A DNA stretch of 64,000 nt from a virus. Both the position numbers and the translations under genes were made by a program. The notes below the pieces were generated by a model. It saw only the letters and a list, made by a program, of their open reading frames with translations. It was not told where the DNA came from and ran no database searches. Position 1 is the first letter of the stretch. Every line of letters begins with the position of its first letter. Where the stretch lies: IMG/VR virus record IMGVR_UViG_3300007609_000003, positions 62,001 through 126,000 of that record; one strand, 5' to 3'. Below, piece by piece: positions 21,755-31,098 of this stretch.

Positions 21755-21766
21755 ATTTTTTTATTT

Positions 21767-22741
21767 TCACTTGGATTTGCTGTTAATCGCTTCAACGATC
21801 GCAGAAACCGAAGCATACTGGGAAACTGGTTTTCTTGTTTCAGTTTCTTCTGTAAGAACTTCTTCTTCTGTTTCTTCGCTTATTACCTGTGTCTTCTTAG
21901 TTTTAAAGAACGATTCCTTGAGAGTACCAAGGTCTGACTCGTAAGCTTCTAAGTCTTCGTTGTCAAGCTTTTCTGACAAAGATTTCAATCTTTCTTTCTG
22001 AGAGACAGTAAGTCCTTCTGAAATTGTATCAAAAACCTTTTCAGCTTTGAGTGCAGCTATTTCCTTTGCAAGGGAAATATTTTCGTTGATTGCTTCATTC
22101 GTTTGTTCCTGAAGCTCACCAACTTGTTCTTCCAAACCAGCGACAACATCAACCGTTTCTTCGTCGATATCGATGTTATGCGAAGAGAAGATATCTCTTA
22201 GGCCGTCCATTAGAGATTCTGCCATTTCTACTTTAACGCCAGATTCTACAGCAACCTTGTTTTCTTCCATCCACTGCTCAACGACATAGTCGAGATATGA
22301 GTCTAGGTTTTCGGTAATTTCTTCAATAGCTTCGTTAACAGTCTCAACCAAGCGATTATCAAATTCTTCTTCAAGAGTTGCAACTGCTTCGTTGACTCTT
22401 GTGTCTGTTGCTTCTCTAACAGCAGTTTCAAATACCAAGGATACCTTTGATTTGAACTCTTCAGAAAGGTCAGCACCTTCGAACATAGAAGCGATTGATT
22501 CCTCAACGGAAATAACTTCCTCTACTTCTTCAGCTTCTTCTGCAACTTCAACAACTTCGTCTGCGTCAACTTCATCAGTTTCTTCAGCCATTGGTGGTGT
22601 TTCTACAGTATCAGCTTTAGGATCTACTTTCTTTTTAAGATCAGCCTTTTTCTTTTTCGCTTCACCGCCCTCTGGCGCCGTTGGTTCAGGAACCTCGGAA
22701 ACACCGTCGTCAGCAACGAATTTTTCTTCTAATTCTGACAT
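21767..22741 (-). CDS. 22: prohead core scaffold protein (T4 gp22)
   Basis: The 324-residue protein is extremely acidic and helical, with a Glu/Asp/Val-rich N-terminal third (EETDEVDADEVVEVAEEAEE), coiled-coil segments and a polar C-terminus. It sits between the protease and the major capsid gene, the place of the gp22 scaffold in T4, and has the same composition. The scaffold organises the prohead and is then degraded by gp21; short Leu-x-Glu sites suit that. Sequence identity within this family is low, so position carries much of the call. Confidence 0.88.
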   Translation of the reverse strand: MSELEEKFVADDGVSEVPEPTAPEGGEAKKKKADLKKKVDPKADTVETPPMAEETDEVDADEVVEVAEEAEEVEEVISVEESIASMFEGADLSEEFKSKVSLVFETAVREATDTRVNEAVATLEEEFDNRLVETVNEAIEEITENLDSYLDYVVEQWMEENKVAVESGVKVEMAESLMDGLRDIFSSHNIDIDEETVDVVAGLEEQVGELQEQTNEAINENISLAKEIAALKAEKVFDTISEGLTVSQKERLKSLSEKLDNEDLEAYESDLGTLKESFFKTKKTQVISEETEEEVLTEETETRKPVSQYASVSAIVEAINSKSK

Positions 22742-22781
22742 ATTTACTCTCCTCTTATTTGGATTCGTGTTATCATATCCA

Positions 22782-22789
22782 TATTTATA
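22782..22789 (-). promoter_or_regulatory. late promoter octamer upstream of gene 22
   Basis: TATAAATA on the minus strand, 41 bases before the scaffold start at 22741. Confidence 0.75.
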
Positions 22790-22793
22790 ATAT

Positions 22794-23480
22794 TTAATTT
22801 TTCAGAGAAGTAAGGAATTTTTCAAAGAGTTTTGCTGCGTGAGACTCACCAATCACTCTAGTTGTTGTTTTATATTCCCTTTTCACTTCTTGAACTATTT
22901 CTTCAACAACCTGCTCAACGGCGTGTTGTCTCCAAGTTCCTGCCGCGATATCATAGTAGTATTCAGTATTTTCCATAATACCGTTTACAAAACAATCGGG
23001 TCCAGAAGGATCCGTTACAATATCTACAGTTGCCAAATGAAAGTCGTCTTGAACTTCCATAATACCATCCTTAGTAGGTTTCACCGAACCAAGACCGCGT
23101 GTCGAAACACCAACTCTCACCCCTTCGTCTACAAAGGTTTTAACGATCTCACCCATTGGAGTAGAAAGAATCTTTGCTTTTCCAATAAAGTTTGTACCAT
23201 CTCTTCTCATTTCAGTGATAAGATGAGAAACTCTATCACCATTGATCTGTGGGCCGTCTGGGTGGCCTAGTTCGCCAAGAGCTCTATTCGTATCGATAAA
23301 GGTCTTTTGGTACCTGCCCATTTCCTTTTCAAGAATTTGCGAAGGGTATACACGGCCGTTGCGATTTTTAATGTCGCCTTGCATGAAGATACCCTCGATG
23401 AAGTAATTCTTCTTGCCGTTCTCAGCCGATTCTGTTACAACCGCGCAATCTTCGTTGAATACTTCGGTAATTAACTTCAT
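22794..23480 (-). CDS. 21: prohead protease (T4 gp21)
   Basis: The 228-residue protein has the herpesvirus/T4-type prohead protease core: NRNGRVYP (39-46), GELGHPDG with catalytic His73, VGVSTRGLG with Ser126 and the VDIVTDPSGPDC segment (152-163). It cleaves gp23, gp22 and other head proteins during maturation. Gene order 20-core-21-22-23 is the T4 order. ATG 23480 is preceded by AGGAG. Confidence 0.94.
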   Translation of the reverse strand: MKLITEVFNEDCAVVTESAENGKKNYFIEGIFMQGDIKNRNGRVYPSQILEKEMGRYQKTFIDTNRALGELGHPDGPQINGDRVSHLITEMRRDGTNFIGKAKILSTPMGEIVKTFVDEGVRVGVSTRGLGSVKPTKDGIMEVQDDFHLATVDIVTDPSGPDCFVNGIMENTEYYYDIAAGTWRQHAVEQVVEEIVQEVKREYKTTTRVIGESHAAKLFEKFLTSLKN

Positions 23481-23514
23481 GTATATACTCCTCGTTTATA
23501 TTTGTAATACATTA

Positions 23515-23522
23515 TATTTATA
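23515..23522 (-). promoter_or_regulatory. late promoter octamer upstream of gene 21
   Basis: TATAAATA on the minus strand, 35 bases before the protease start and overlapping the end of the preceding small gene. Confidence 0.75.
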
Positions 23523-23742
23523 CTCTGGCGTCGTAGTAGTTTTTTGACAGCTCACCGCGTTCCTGAGTCTCACCTGTTTTTCTACATTTGACGTAGGTAT
23601 ACTGTGTATTTCCACCAGGCGGAGTAAAAGATCTTATCCCACCAGATGTAGTCCCATTTGCATCCGAATATGTGTCAGCCGCTGTTGCGGCATTATCATA
23701 TTGCCAAATGTTATTTGACCCCGGAACAGTAACCCAAGCCAT
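23518..23742 (-). CDS. small conserved head-region protein
   Basis: A 74-residue beta-rich protein (MAWVTVPGSNNIWQYDNAA, then GIRSFTPPGGNTQYTYVKC and ERGELSKNYYDA). Similar small proteins lie at this place in marine T4-like phages, and their function is unknown. Two bases separate it from the core-protein gene upstream. Confidence 0.75.
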   Translation of the reverse strand: MAWVTVPGSNNIWQYDNAATAADTYSDANGTTSGGIRSFTPPGGNTQYTYVKCRKTGETQERGELSKNYYDARV

Positions 23743-23744
23743 CT

Positions 23745-24893
23745 TTATAGAGCTTCTCTTGCAAAACCAAGGATCTCTTCAAACCCAGCTTTGTCTTCCA
23801 TCGCAACCTTTTCCATCTTCTTGCGGTTAGCTGGAGAAAGATCTTTAAACATTTGCGTTAGAAGATCGGCATCTTGCTTTTTAATAATCATAGAAGAACC
23901 GTCTTTTAACTTTATCATACCAGCTTTAAATTTAACAGCTTCATCAATTTGGTCGGCTTCTTCTTTTTTATCCCAAGGGGCTTTCTTTACAGAAACCTTG
24001 TCTTTAGGTTGGACCTTCATTCCCTGCAATGCCCTATTTATTGTTTTTCTGGAAATCGGCTTCTTTGCTTCCTCAAGATCCGTTTCTTCACCCATTGACA
24101 TTACCTCTGCGGTTGCATAAGAATACAGCGTCTGCAATTCTTTGGCAACGCCGGCAAGTTTATTCTGGAACCATTCTTCAGGATCCTGAGTTGTTTGAAG
24201 ATAACGCGAGATGCCGGATATATTGTGAGACATAGAACGCAAAGAGTTCATCATCATCGGAATTTCTTCCCATGCGTCTTCATTCATTCTTTTAATCTCG
24301 CCCGGCAATCCACTGTTGCCATCTTTCTTTGCAAGCATTTTTGCTTTTCTGTCTGCTTCTGCGGTATTACGAGCAATTACAGTATAATGTTTCTTGCCAA
24401 TCGCAACCTTCCACTTAGGCTGTGGAGCTTCTGCTATGTTTCCTTCGTCGTCATAATCTTCGCAGTTATACGTCTTTCCTGCCACAATGAAAGTTTTGTC
24501 ACCTGCTTCACGAGCAGCAAATAGAGCTTTCGTAAACGCATTACCTTCTTTTTTCATTGCTTTAGAAATAGCTTTACGACGCTTGTGAAGATATTCATCA
24601 GAACTATCTACATCGCCATCGTTGTCGATGTCTTTATCTTTACGGTCGTCAAATTTCTTTTTAACAGCTTTTGGATTGACAGGATCCATCGCTTCGTATA
24701 CCTTTTCATCTTCGCCTGCTTCAAGATCCGCTCTACGCTTGGACTTAGAAGTTCCTGGAATTTCGCCAGTGAATTGATGGTCCAAAGCAACAGGATGACC
24801 TACTTTAGTTACAATGTGTTTATCTTTAAATGCCTTTTCGTCGCCTGCCTTTGGCTCGGCAACTTCAGATACTAAAGTTTTAAAGGTTTTCAT
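23745..24893 (-). CDS. probable prohead core protein with an EF-hand-like loop
   Basis: The 382-residue charged protein lies between portal and protease, where T4 has the small core proteins gp67/gp68. It is rich in Lys and Glu. Residues about 88-102 read DIDNDGDVDSSDEYL, an EF-hand/dockerin-type calcium loop (D-x-D-x-D-G-x-x-D-x-x-E). A central KWKVAIGKKHYTVIA segment looks like a small folded domain. The C-terminal part is helical with a DLLTQMFKDLSPANRKKMEKV motif. Core identity rests on position; the calcium loop is seen directly. Confidence 0.7.
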   Translation of the reverse strand: MKTFKTLVSEVAEPKAGDEKAFKDKHIVTKVGHPVALDHQFTGEIPGTSKSKRRADLEAGEDEKVYEAMDPVNPKAVKKKFDDRKDKDIDNDGDVDSSDEYLHKRRKAISKAMKKEGNAFTKALFAAREAGDKTFIVAGKTYNCEDYDDEGNIAEAPQPKWKVAIGKKHYTVIARNTAEADRKAKMLAKKDGNSGLPGEIKRMNEDAWEEIPMMMNSLRSMSHNISGISRYLQTTQDPEEWFQNKLAGVAKELQTLYSYATAEVMSMGEETDLEEAKKPISRKTINRALQGMKVQPKDKVSVKKAPWDKKEEADQIDEAVKFKAGMIKLKDGSSMIIKKQDADLLTQMFKDLSPANRKKMEKVAMEDKAGFEEILGFAREAL

Positions 24894-26563
24894 TTTTGAT
24901 TCCCTCTTTTAAATGATTTTGTTTTATTTATAACTTTCAGTGATTCTTCAGCATCGATTTCAGTTTCATCATCGTTATTGCTATCTGGAGTCTCTTGATC
25001 TTGATCGTCCTCGGAACCCATATCCATATCCATTGGCACGCCGTCATCGTATAGTCCGGCTGCTCTTTCTTGTTTGATCTGCTTATCCATTTCGCGCATT
25101 TCGTCGTCGGTCATAAACAGAACGTTCTTGGTAATCCACTGTCTTGAATAGTACTTACCAACCTGTTCTTCCATATCTCTTAGAGTAGTTACTTTTTCTC
25201 TTAGGATCTCGGACTGTTTCAGTTCTTCAAAATAGTTATCCTTCATAAAGTCATAACGTATCTTGTTTTTAATGTCGGCCCATTCTTCTGGATCAACCAC
25301 GCCCTTTAGTATGAGTTGCTTTTCAAGAAGAGTATCGAATATGCCCGAGAAACGATTTCTCATTCTACGAATAAACTTACTAAACTTCAATTCGTCACGA
25401 GTCATTTCTGAAACTCGGCCAAAGGAATACATGTTTTCTGGTTCGAGTCTTGAGATCGGAACCTTTAGAGATTTATACAGTTTTCTTTGGAAGTACGTTA
25501 GGTTCTCGTCTCCACTCAAAGCTGCAGCATTACCACCAGCGAGAATGTCAACTTCTGTCGAACGTTCTCCGCCTCTACGTGGGAACCAAAAATCTTCAGT
25601 CATGGTCATGAACTTGCGACCGTCTGTAATATCACCGCTGTCGGAGTCGTACTGTAGTTTGTTCTTATGGCGAGTCATCATATCGTGTAGATACTGCTCG
25701 GCCTTTGCCTTAGGAAGCTGTCCTACATCGATATAGAATATTCTTCTTTCCGGAGCTCTCGTGATCGTATAGATAACCGTAGCATCTTCCAACATACGAA
25801 GCTGGTTGAGTGGCTTAATGGCGGGATGCAGGTATGAAAGGACTAGGGAATTGTTCTCATTCATATAACCAGACGTAATCCTGGCTACTGAGTCCTTTGC
25901 TATCCGAAAACCTTGTACCGCTTGGCCCGTCGCTGTGCTCGTATTGTTTATAGACTTTGATCCAAACCCAGAGTCGGAGTAAAGGTAGTATTCCTTCTTT
26001 ACTTTCTTGAGAGGAATGCCTGAGTGTGGATCCTTTTGCTTTTCATCCATCTCTTTAATAAGACGAAGTTTGCGCGGATCGATATAACGAACTTCTTGTA
26101 TTCCTTCCCTCAAATTTTCGTTATCAATAATGATGTGATAGTTCAATCGACCATCAACATAGAATTTTTGAAATATATCGTAACCAAAGTTAGAAAAATC
26201 AAGAAGACGAAGAACTTCTTCGAACTCTTCTGATATCCTGTCCTTTACTTTATCGGGTAGATCTGTATCGTCAAGAACAACTTCTACCGCGTTTTCATGA
26301 GAGTCAATGTTTATGGCTTCGTTAATCACTTCGTCTACAGCCTGAGAAATTTCTGGCTGTAACATCATTCCACGATAGCGAGTTACCAATTCCCCTTCGG
26401 ACTTGGCATCACCATCCATATTAATAGAAATACCATAGGATCCCCCAAGAGAGTTTCCTATGGTAATTGCGCCTTCTTCATTATTTGGTGCTACAAAAGA
26501 AACTGCGGTTTCTTCTTCAGCGCCATCAACGTCTCTTTTTACCTCGAAGCCAAAAATTCGCAT
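24890..26563 (-). CDS. 20: portal vertex protein (T4 gp20)
   Basis: The 557-residue protein has gp20 hallmarks: LVTRYRGMMLQPEISQAVDEVINEAI (about 60-85), ERRIFYIDVGQLPKAKAEQYLHDMM and WFPRRGGERSTEVDILAGG. The LEPENMYSFGRVSEMTRDELKFSKFIRRMR stretch follows. It forms the dodecameric ring for DNA entry and exit and starts head assembly. Its acidic tail resembles those of other marine gp20 proteins. The stop overlaps the core-protein start by four bases. Confidence 0.95.
   Translation of the reverse strand: MRIFGFEVKRDVDGAEEETAVSFVAPNNEEGAITIGNSLGGSYGISINMDGDAKSEGELVTRYRGMMLQPEISQAVDEVINEAINIDSHENAVEVVLDDTDLPDKVKDRISEEFEEVLRLLDFSNFGYDIFQKFYVDGRLNYHIIIDNENLREGIQEVRYIDPRKLRLIKEMDEKQKDPHSGIPLKKVKKEYYLYSDSGFGSKSINNTSTATGQAVQGFRIAKDSVARITSGYMNENNSLVLSYLHPAIKPLNQLRMLEDATVIYTITRAPERRIFYIDVGQLPKAKAEQYLHDMMTRHKNKLQYDSDSGDITDGRKFMTMTEDFWFPRRGGERSTEVDILAGGNAAALSGDENLTYFQRKLYKSLKVPISRLEPENMYSFGRVSEMTRDELKFSKFIRRMRNRFSGIFDTLLEKQLILKGVVDPEEWADIKNKIRYDFMKDNYFEELKQSEILREKVTTLRDMEEQVGKYYSRQWITKNVLFMTDDEMREMDKQIKQERAAGLYDDGVPMDMDMGSEDDQDQETPDSNNDDETEIDAEESLKVINKTKSFKRGNQK
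24925..24932 (-). promoter_or_regulatory. late promoter octamer upstream of the core-protein gene
   Basis: TATAAATA on the minus strand inside the last codons of gene 20, about 32 bases before the start at 24893. Confidence 0.7.
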
Positions 26564-26582
26564 TAATTAATCATCCTATAAA

Positions 26583-27116
26583 TTAAGTAGTAGAAGTGCC
26601 GGTAGTTCCTTCAACTCTCCATAGATCGTATTGGAATGTAACTCCAAATTCTTCGATAACATCTGTGGATTCCCATGAAAGAGGTATAGCGTCGACACTG
26701 ACTGGATATATACCTTCAAATACGTATGTTCTTAGAAGACTACCGTCTTTACCAAACTGTGTTACAATCGCGTTTGATTTATAATCCTGCGGTAAAGATC
26801 TTGCGTTAGAATCATGAGTATTTATTGCATTTGACCATGTTTCCATCGCGTTGCGAACTAGGAAGTCTTCGTCATTGATGATTGTAACCGGCCAATCTTC
26901 AAATGTTCTGTCTCCTGCATATTTAACCTGTCGACCGAAGTATGGAACTACGTATGAGCCGAGAGTTGAAGCAGGAAGTGCAGCTGTTTTAACCATGAAT
27001 GGCACTTTTAGATCAGCTACACCCGTTACTGGGTTTGTAATTTGTACTTGGAAGAGGGTGGGTCTTGCACCACCCCCTACTAATTGTGACTTAAATTCGT
27101 TGATATTGAACGCCAT
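26583..27116 (-). CDS. 19: tail tube protein (T4 gp19)
   Basis: The 177-residue protein matches gp19: MAFNINEFKSQLVGGGARPTLFQVQITNP at the N-terminus and VPYFGRQVKYAGDRTFEDWPVTIINDEDF. The C-terminal YVFEGIYPVSVDAIPLSW segment completes the match. It stacks in hexameric rings to form the inner tube. A late promoter variant AATAAATA (27135-27142) and AAGGAG precede it. The order 18-19-20 is as in T4. Confidence 0.95.
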   Translation of the reverse strand: MAFNINEFKSQLVGGGARPTLFQVQITNPVTGVADLKVPFMVKTAALPASTLGSYVVPYFGRQVKYAGDRTFEDWPVTIINDEDFLVRNAMETWSNAINTHDSNARSLPQDYKSNAIVTQFGKDGSLLRTYVFEGIYPVSVDAIPLSWESTDVIEEFGVTFQYDLWRVEGTTGTSTT

Positions 27117-27134
27117 GATTATCTCCTTTTCTTT

Positions 27135-27142
27135 TATTTATT
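27135..27142 (-). promoter_or_regulatory. late promoter variant AATAAATA upstream of gene 19
   Basis: AATAAATA on the minus strand, 20 bases before the tail tube start and overlapping the stop of gene 18. The same variant precedes hemA, which supports it as functional. Confidence 0.5.
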
Positions 27143-28970
27143 AGAGTGGCTGACCAACGATTTCATCGAATTCAACGCCGGTTCTTGTAGCAACGAACGT
27201 TAGCTCGATGATGTTGATTGAACGCGCAGGCTTAATAAAGATATTGCCTCTGAACAAGTTTCTATCAACAACGTCTGGAGTATTTACGGTAGAGTCAGAT
27301 ACAACTCTAAAGTCGATAATACCACGCTTTCCTTGGATATCACGAAGGAATGGTTCCACCAAGTTTTTAAACTGGGTTTGTGTAAACTCGTCGTTAAAGT
27401 CGAAGAGGAACGAGGCCGACACTGTAGAGATTGCTTTCTCAACCGTGATGAAGAGACGACGAACGTTGATGCGAGTAAACGCGCTTCCTGTTGCCGTACC
27501 TAGACCGGTTTTATCACCGAAGAGCAATACACCTTGTCCAACCTGCGAGATAACCGGGTTGACATCAGCGCCGTATAGTTGATCTCGCTGAGCTTTATTT
27601 GGGTTAAACGCGAGTTTAACAACGTTCTTAATGATACCTCTTTTGAAACCAGCTGGCGATACCCACGGCTCAACTCTTGCAGAAAGACCTGCGATATCAC
27701 CGTTAAGTGGTACCCAACGATATACGTCGTTATACTTATCGTAGCGATATTTATAACCGGTATCCATGAACCAGTACGAGGACGATTGTACTTGGTTTCT
27801 AAACGCAATGATGTCAGTCGTTTTAGTTGCTGGATTTGCCGGTGTAACCGCCGCAGCAAGTGGTGGAGAGAAGTAAACGACGCAGTCTTTTCTGTCTTCT
27901 GCAATATTCGCTACCACGTAGTTTGGAAGGTTAGCACTTGAAGATTTACCGCAAATGATAGCGGAAATATCAACTTCGTTAGAATCTTTATACAGATCGT
28001 AACCAGCCGCGATCTTTCCAAACGCGATACCAGCCTCACCGTCGCCGTCTGCACCGTCTGCCATACGATCGTATACAGGGATTGTAATCGCCGTGTTAAT
28101 CGTAGTACCAGTGATCTGTTCGATCCAAGCAGAAGAATTTTCCAAAACAGTACCATAGTAGTTGTTCGTACCATCAGGAAGCTTAGCCGCTGGGTTGATT
28201 GATAGATTTTCATATAGTTCAAGAACAGTACCAGCAGTACCTGTAATTTCACCACCTTTATCAATCACGGCAATGTGAATATTGTTTGCCGTTGAAGGGG
28301 CAGCCTGCGCAATGTTTGCGTATCCCCATTTTCTTTCTATGCTCAGTTCAGAAAGATCTGTTTCAGCAAGAGTAAATCTGTTCTTTGTAGTTATTGTGTA
28401 ATCAAATGGAGCTGTGTTTGATGCGTCATCTGTGAATGTATCAACAATAAGTTCCTGATAACCGCCAGAGTCGTTTCCGATTCTAATGATATCGTTTTCC
28501 TGAAGATCGCCGATATCTGAAGCTAAACCAGAAATCGCTAGTGTAGTTGAATTAAACGTTACGGTACCTGTTAGATCGCCAACGGCAGCGATTGTTTCTT
28601 CGTATGAGGAAGAAGACGTGATTGCAACCTCAATGCTGTTTCCTAATTCGCCTGGATATTTTGCTTGAAAATATGTACCATCAGCAGCGGCTGCAGTATC
28701 ACCGACAACTCGTGTTACATACAACGCATTTGAATACGACAAAAAGTCTGCAGCGCTAAAGAATGTTTCATAGTTCTGCCAAGTCGTATTTGCATACGGC
28801 CTACCAAAACGGCTTGCTAGCTCTTCTTCTGAAGAAACTAGAATACGCTCGTTAGTTGGACCCCAACGAAAAACACCAGCAATCGCAGCAGGTGGAGTTC
28901 CGATGGCTGGAATTACTGCCGATGCATCGACTTCCCTAACGATTACGGATGGACTTACAGAAAAAGTCAT
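27141..28970 (-). CDS. 18: contractile tail sheath protein (T4 gp18)
   Basis: The 609-residue protein matches T4-type sheath: SPSVIVREVDASAVIPAIGTPPAAIAGVFRWGP at the N-terminus, and GVLLFGDKTGLG, FTRINVRRLFITVEKAIS and FLFDFNDEFTQTQFKNLVEPFLRDIQGKRGI in the conserved C-terminal domain. The variable central part (about 150-330) is the exposed domain. The sheath contracts around the tube during infection. A late promoter lies 55 bases upstream. Confidence 0.96.
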   Translation of the reverse strand: MTFSVSPSVIVREVDASAVIPAIGTPPAAIAGVFRWGPTNERILVSSEEELASRFGRPYANTTWQNYETFFSAADFLSYSNALYVTRVVGDTAAAADGTYFQAKYPGELGNSIEVAITSSSSYEETIAAVGDLTGTVTFNSTTLAISGLASDIGDLQENDIIRIGNDSGGYQELIVDTFTDDASNTAPFDYTITTKNRFTLAETDLSELSIERKWGYANIAQAAPSTANNIHIAVIDKGGEITGTAGTVLELYENLSINPAAKLPDGTNNYYGTVLENSSAWIEQITGTTINTAITIPVYDRMADGADGDGEAGIAFGKIAAGYDLYKDSNEVDISAIICGKSSSANLPNYVVANIAEDRKDCVVYFSPPLAAAVTPANPATKTTDIIAFRNQVQSSSYWFMDTGYKYRYDKYNDVYRWVPLNGDIAGLSARVEPWVSPAGFKRGIIKNVVKLAFNPNKAQRDQLYGADVNPVISQVGQGVLLFGDKTGLGTATGSAFTRINVRRLFITVEKAISTVSASFLFDFNDEFTQTQFKNLVEPFLRDIQGKRGIIDFRVVSDSTVNTPDVVDRNLFRGNIFIKPARSINIIELTFVATRTGVEFDEIVGQPL

Positions 28971-29024
28971 ATTTTTCTCCTTTGTGTAAGATTATTTGAC
29001 ACTTGTTTTCACTTTATTCCTGTC

Positions 29025-29032
29025 TATTTATA
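29025..29032 (-). promoter_or_regulatory. late promoter octamer upstream of gene 18
   Basis: TATAAATA on the minus strand, 55 bases before the sheath start and 12 bases after the end of gene 17. Confidence 0.8.
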
Positions 29033-29043
29033 AAAACCTGATT

Positions 29044-30666
29044 TTACATCATCCATCCTTGACTCTCCGATATAGGCCTCCATCCTCCTTGCTGTTCCAT
29101 ATCTTCTCCGGAATCAATAAATCCAAAGGGCAATAAGTCATCTTGTATCTGCTCTTCGGATCTTTCTCTCAATCTGTGCAGTGTATTTATGTCTGTTATT
29201 TCTTTAAAAAAGTTTTGGTCCGTCAACCAAGCAAAAAGTACGAGGTTCATGACGAGATCGTCATGGTGACCGGACTCAGCTTCGTATGAGCTACCTTTCT
29301 TCGAGAACCTTGAGATCTCTTGTATCGTATTAAAATCAACAAGGATAAGTTGATCTTGTTCTATAAGCATCTTTAGCATAGAGCAACCAATAGACTTAAC
29401 TGATTTTGTCGTTCTTATGCCGTTATCGGATATCTTACCGAAACCATTTGAGATTCTTTTACCACTTCTACCTGCGCTTTCAGTATATAATACGTTTTCG
29501 TAACCAAAGTCCATAACAAGAGTATCAGAAACCTGTTCGCCGATATCGTTGATTTCAATAAGAGCAAAAGCTTCATTATATGCTTTACCTGCTCTAAATA
29601 TAATTGAAGCAAAATCTACTGGTCCTATGTAATTATCTCGGAATGTACACACCTGACGGTACGGCATTTCTGTTATATCAATTATGTTAAAGGTCGAGTA
29701 GTCAAGGCCTTTTCCCCTTGACACGTCGACGATCATTGTATATATTCTATCCTGCTGCGGCTTTTCGTACTGGCACATCCCATCCTTTTCATACATCGGT
29801 TTATCATAGGCAAGCTGTTTGAGCTTTGCACTACTTATGAGAGTACCGGAACTACCAAGGAACTGACAACAGAATTCTTGGTTGAACTTTTCTTCGTCGT
29901 GATCCAATGCCTCGAGAGTTTCTTGCTTCCACTTTTCATCCCGGCCTGGTACGTCATCCCACATAACCTCAACGTATTCATATCCGTTCGTACCTTCCTT
30001 GGCACCCTTACACGTCTTCCAAAAATGGTTTAATCCATTTGGTGTAGAGGTCATGAGAAGCTTTGTAGACTCACCGGACGAAATCGTAGGATATACCGAT
30101 GCAAAGAATTCGTCGAAGCCTTCGATGAACGCGACCTCGTCGAGGTATAGAAAGTTAATAGACTTACCACGAATTGCGCTCGATGATGTCGTGCCAGCGA
30201 GAATCTTACATCCGTTTTCGAGTTCGATATTACCCTTATTCCATTCTGTAATACCCTGCTGCAGCCACTTAGGTAGAGCCTCGTACGCAAGTTTAACTCT
30301 TGATAGAACCTCCCTTGCAGCGTCACCTTTGTTCGCAAGGATAGCAACAGTTTTATGTTCACTGAAGAGTATATAATGTAAAATGACAGCAACCGCAGTC
30401 GTGGTCTTACCGGACTGTCTTGCAGTAAGAACCGCGAGCCTTCTATGGTCGGTAATTTTTTCTACGATCTCTTTTTGGTAATCATACATTTCAAATGGGA
30501 CGAGGCCCTTATCGACGTGAACGATCTTAATGTAGGTCCTCGAAAAATATACAGGATCCTCTGCACACTTGAGGTATTCTTTAATAAGATCCGGAGTCCA
30601 TTCTATCTGTTCGCCGGTCTTTTTAAGATGAGAGTTTCCTAGGTAACCATCAGCCACTGTCGCCAT
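29044..30666 (-). CDS. 17: terminase large subunit (T4 gp17)
   Basis: The 540-residue packaging motor has Walker A TARQSGKT (81-88), Walker B FLYLDEVA (172-179) and the coupling motif LLMTSTPNG. The C-terminal RNase H-like nuclease is seen in IVDVSRGKGLDYSTFNIID and later ESGHHDDLVMNLVLFAW. It cuts concatemers and drives DNA into the prohead with ATP. It overlaps gene 16 by 17 bases. Confidence 0.97.
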   Translation of the reverse strand: MATVADGYLGNSHLKKTGEQIEWTPDLIKEYLKCAEDPVYFSRTYIKIVHVDKGLVPFEMYDYQKEIVEKITDHRRLAVLTARQSGKTTTAVAVILHYILFSEHKTVAILANKGDAAREVLSRVKLAYEALPKWLQQGITEWNKGNIELENGCKILAGTTSSSAIRGKSINFLYLDEVAFIEGFDEFFASVYPTISSGESTKLLMTSTPNGLNHFWKTCKGAKEGTNGYEYVEVMWDDVPGRDEKWKQETLEALDHDEEKFNQEFCCQFLGSSGTLISSAKLKQLAYDKPMYEKDGMCQYEKPQQDRIYTMIVDVSRGKGLDYSTFNIIDITEMPYRQVCTFRDNYIGPVDFASIIFRAGKAYNEAFALIEINDIGEQVSDTLVMDFGYENVLYTESAGRSGKRISNGFGKISDNGIRTTKSVKSIGCSMLKMLIEQDQLILVDFNTIQEISRFSKKGSSYEAESGHHDDLVMNLVLFAWLTDQNFFKEITDINTLHRLRERSEEQIQDDLLPFGFIDSGEDMEQQGGWRPISESQGWMM

Positions 30667-31093
30667 CCTTGATCATTTTTAATAGATCGGCAGTCGACAA
30701 TATAAGGTTGTTGTTCGTTACGTTAGTCTGAGCGGCTTCCTTCGGACCATTTGCCTCTTCCTTCGCGTACTTCTTTTTCGTTGACATCTCAACAAAGTCT
30801 TTGTTTGCATCAAGAAGAGTCTTCATAAGAGTAGATGCAACCTCAAATGCACGAGGGGACTCCGACTGTTTAGCCAGTTCTATCATTTCGCTAAGGGCAT
30901 CGTCTCCCTGCTCTATAATATTTTTAATATTACCACGAGCCTGCTCGATATCGTTTATCGTATCGTCTTCTTCGGTAGAGGCCACAACAACTTCATGTGA
31001 CTCTTCCTCGACTATCTCTGGTAAGTTTTCTGATTTTGCTTCTGCCAATGGTCTTACACCTAATACTTTTGCAATTTTATCATCATCACTCAT
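30650..31093 (-). CDS. 16: terminase small subunit (T4 gp16)
   Basis: The 147-residue acidic helical protein lies directly upstream of and overlapping gp17. It has a central helical pair with QARGNIKNIIEQGDDALSEMIELAKQSESPRAFEVASTLMKTLLDANKDF, typical of T4-type gp16, which recognises viral DNA and regulates gp17. The C-terminal TNVTNNNLILSTADLLKMI fits too. Confidence 0.9.
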   Translation of the reverse strand: MSDDDKIAKVLGVRPLAEAKSENLPEIVEEESHEVVVASTEEDDTINDIEQARGNIKNIIEQGDDALSEMIELAKQSESPRAFEVASTLMKTLLDANKDFVEMSTKKKYAKEEANGPKEAAQTNVTNNNLILSTADLLKMIKDGDSG

Positions 31094-31098
31094 TATAT

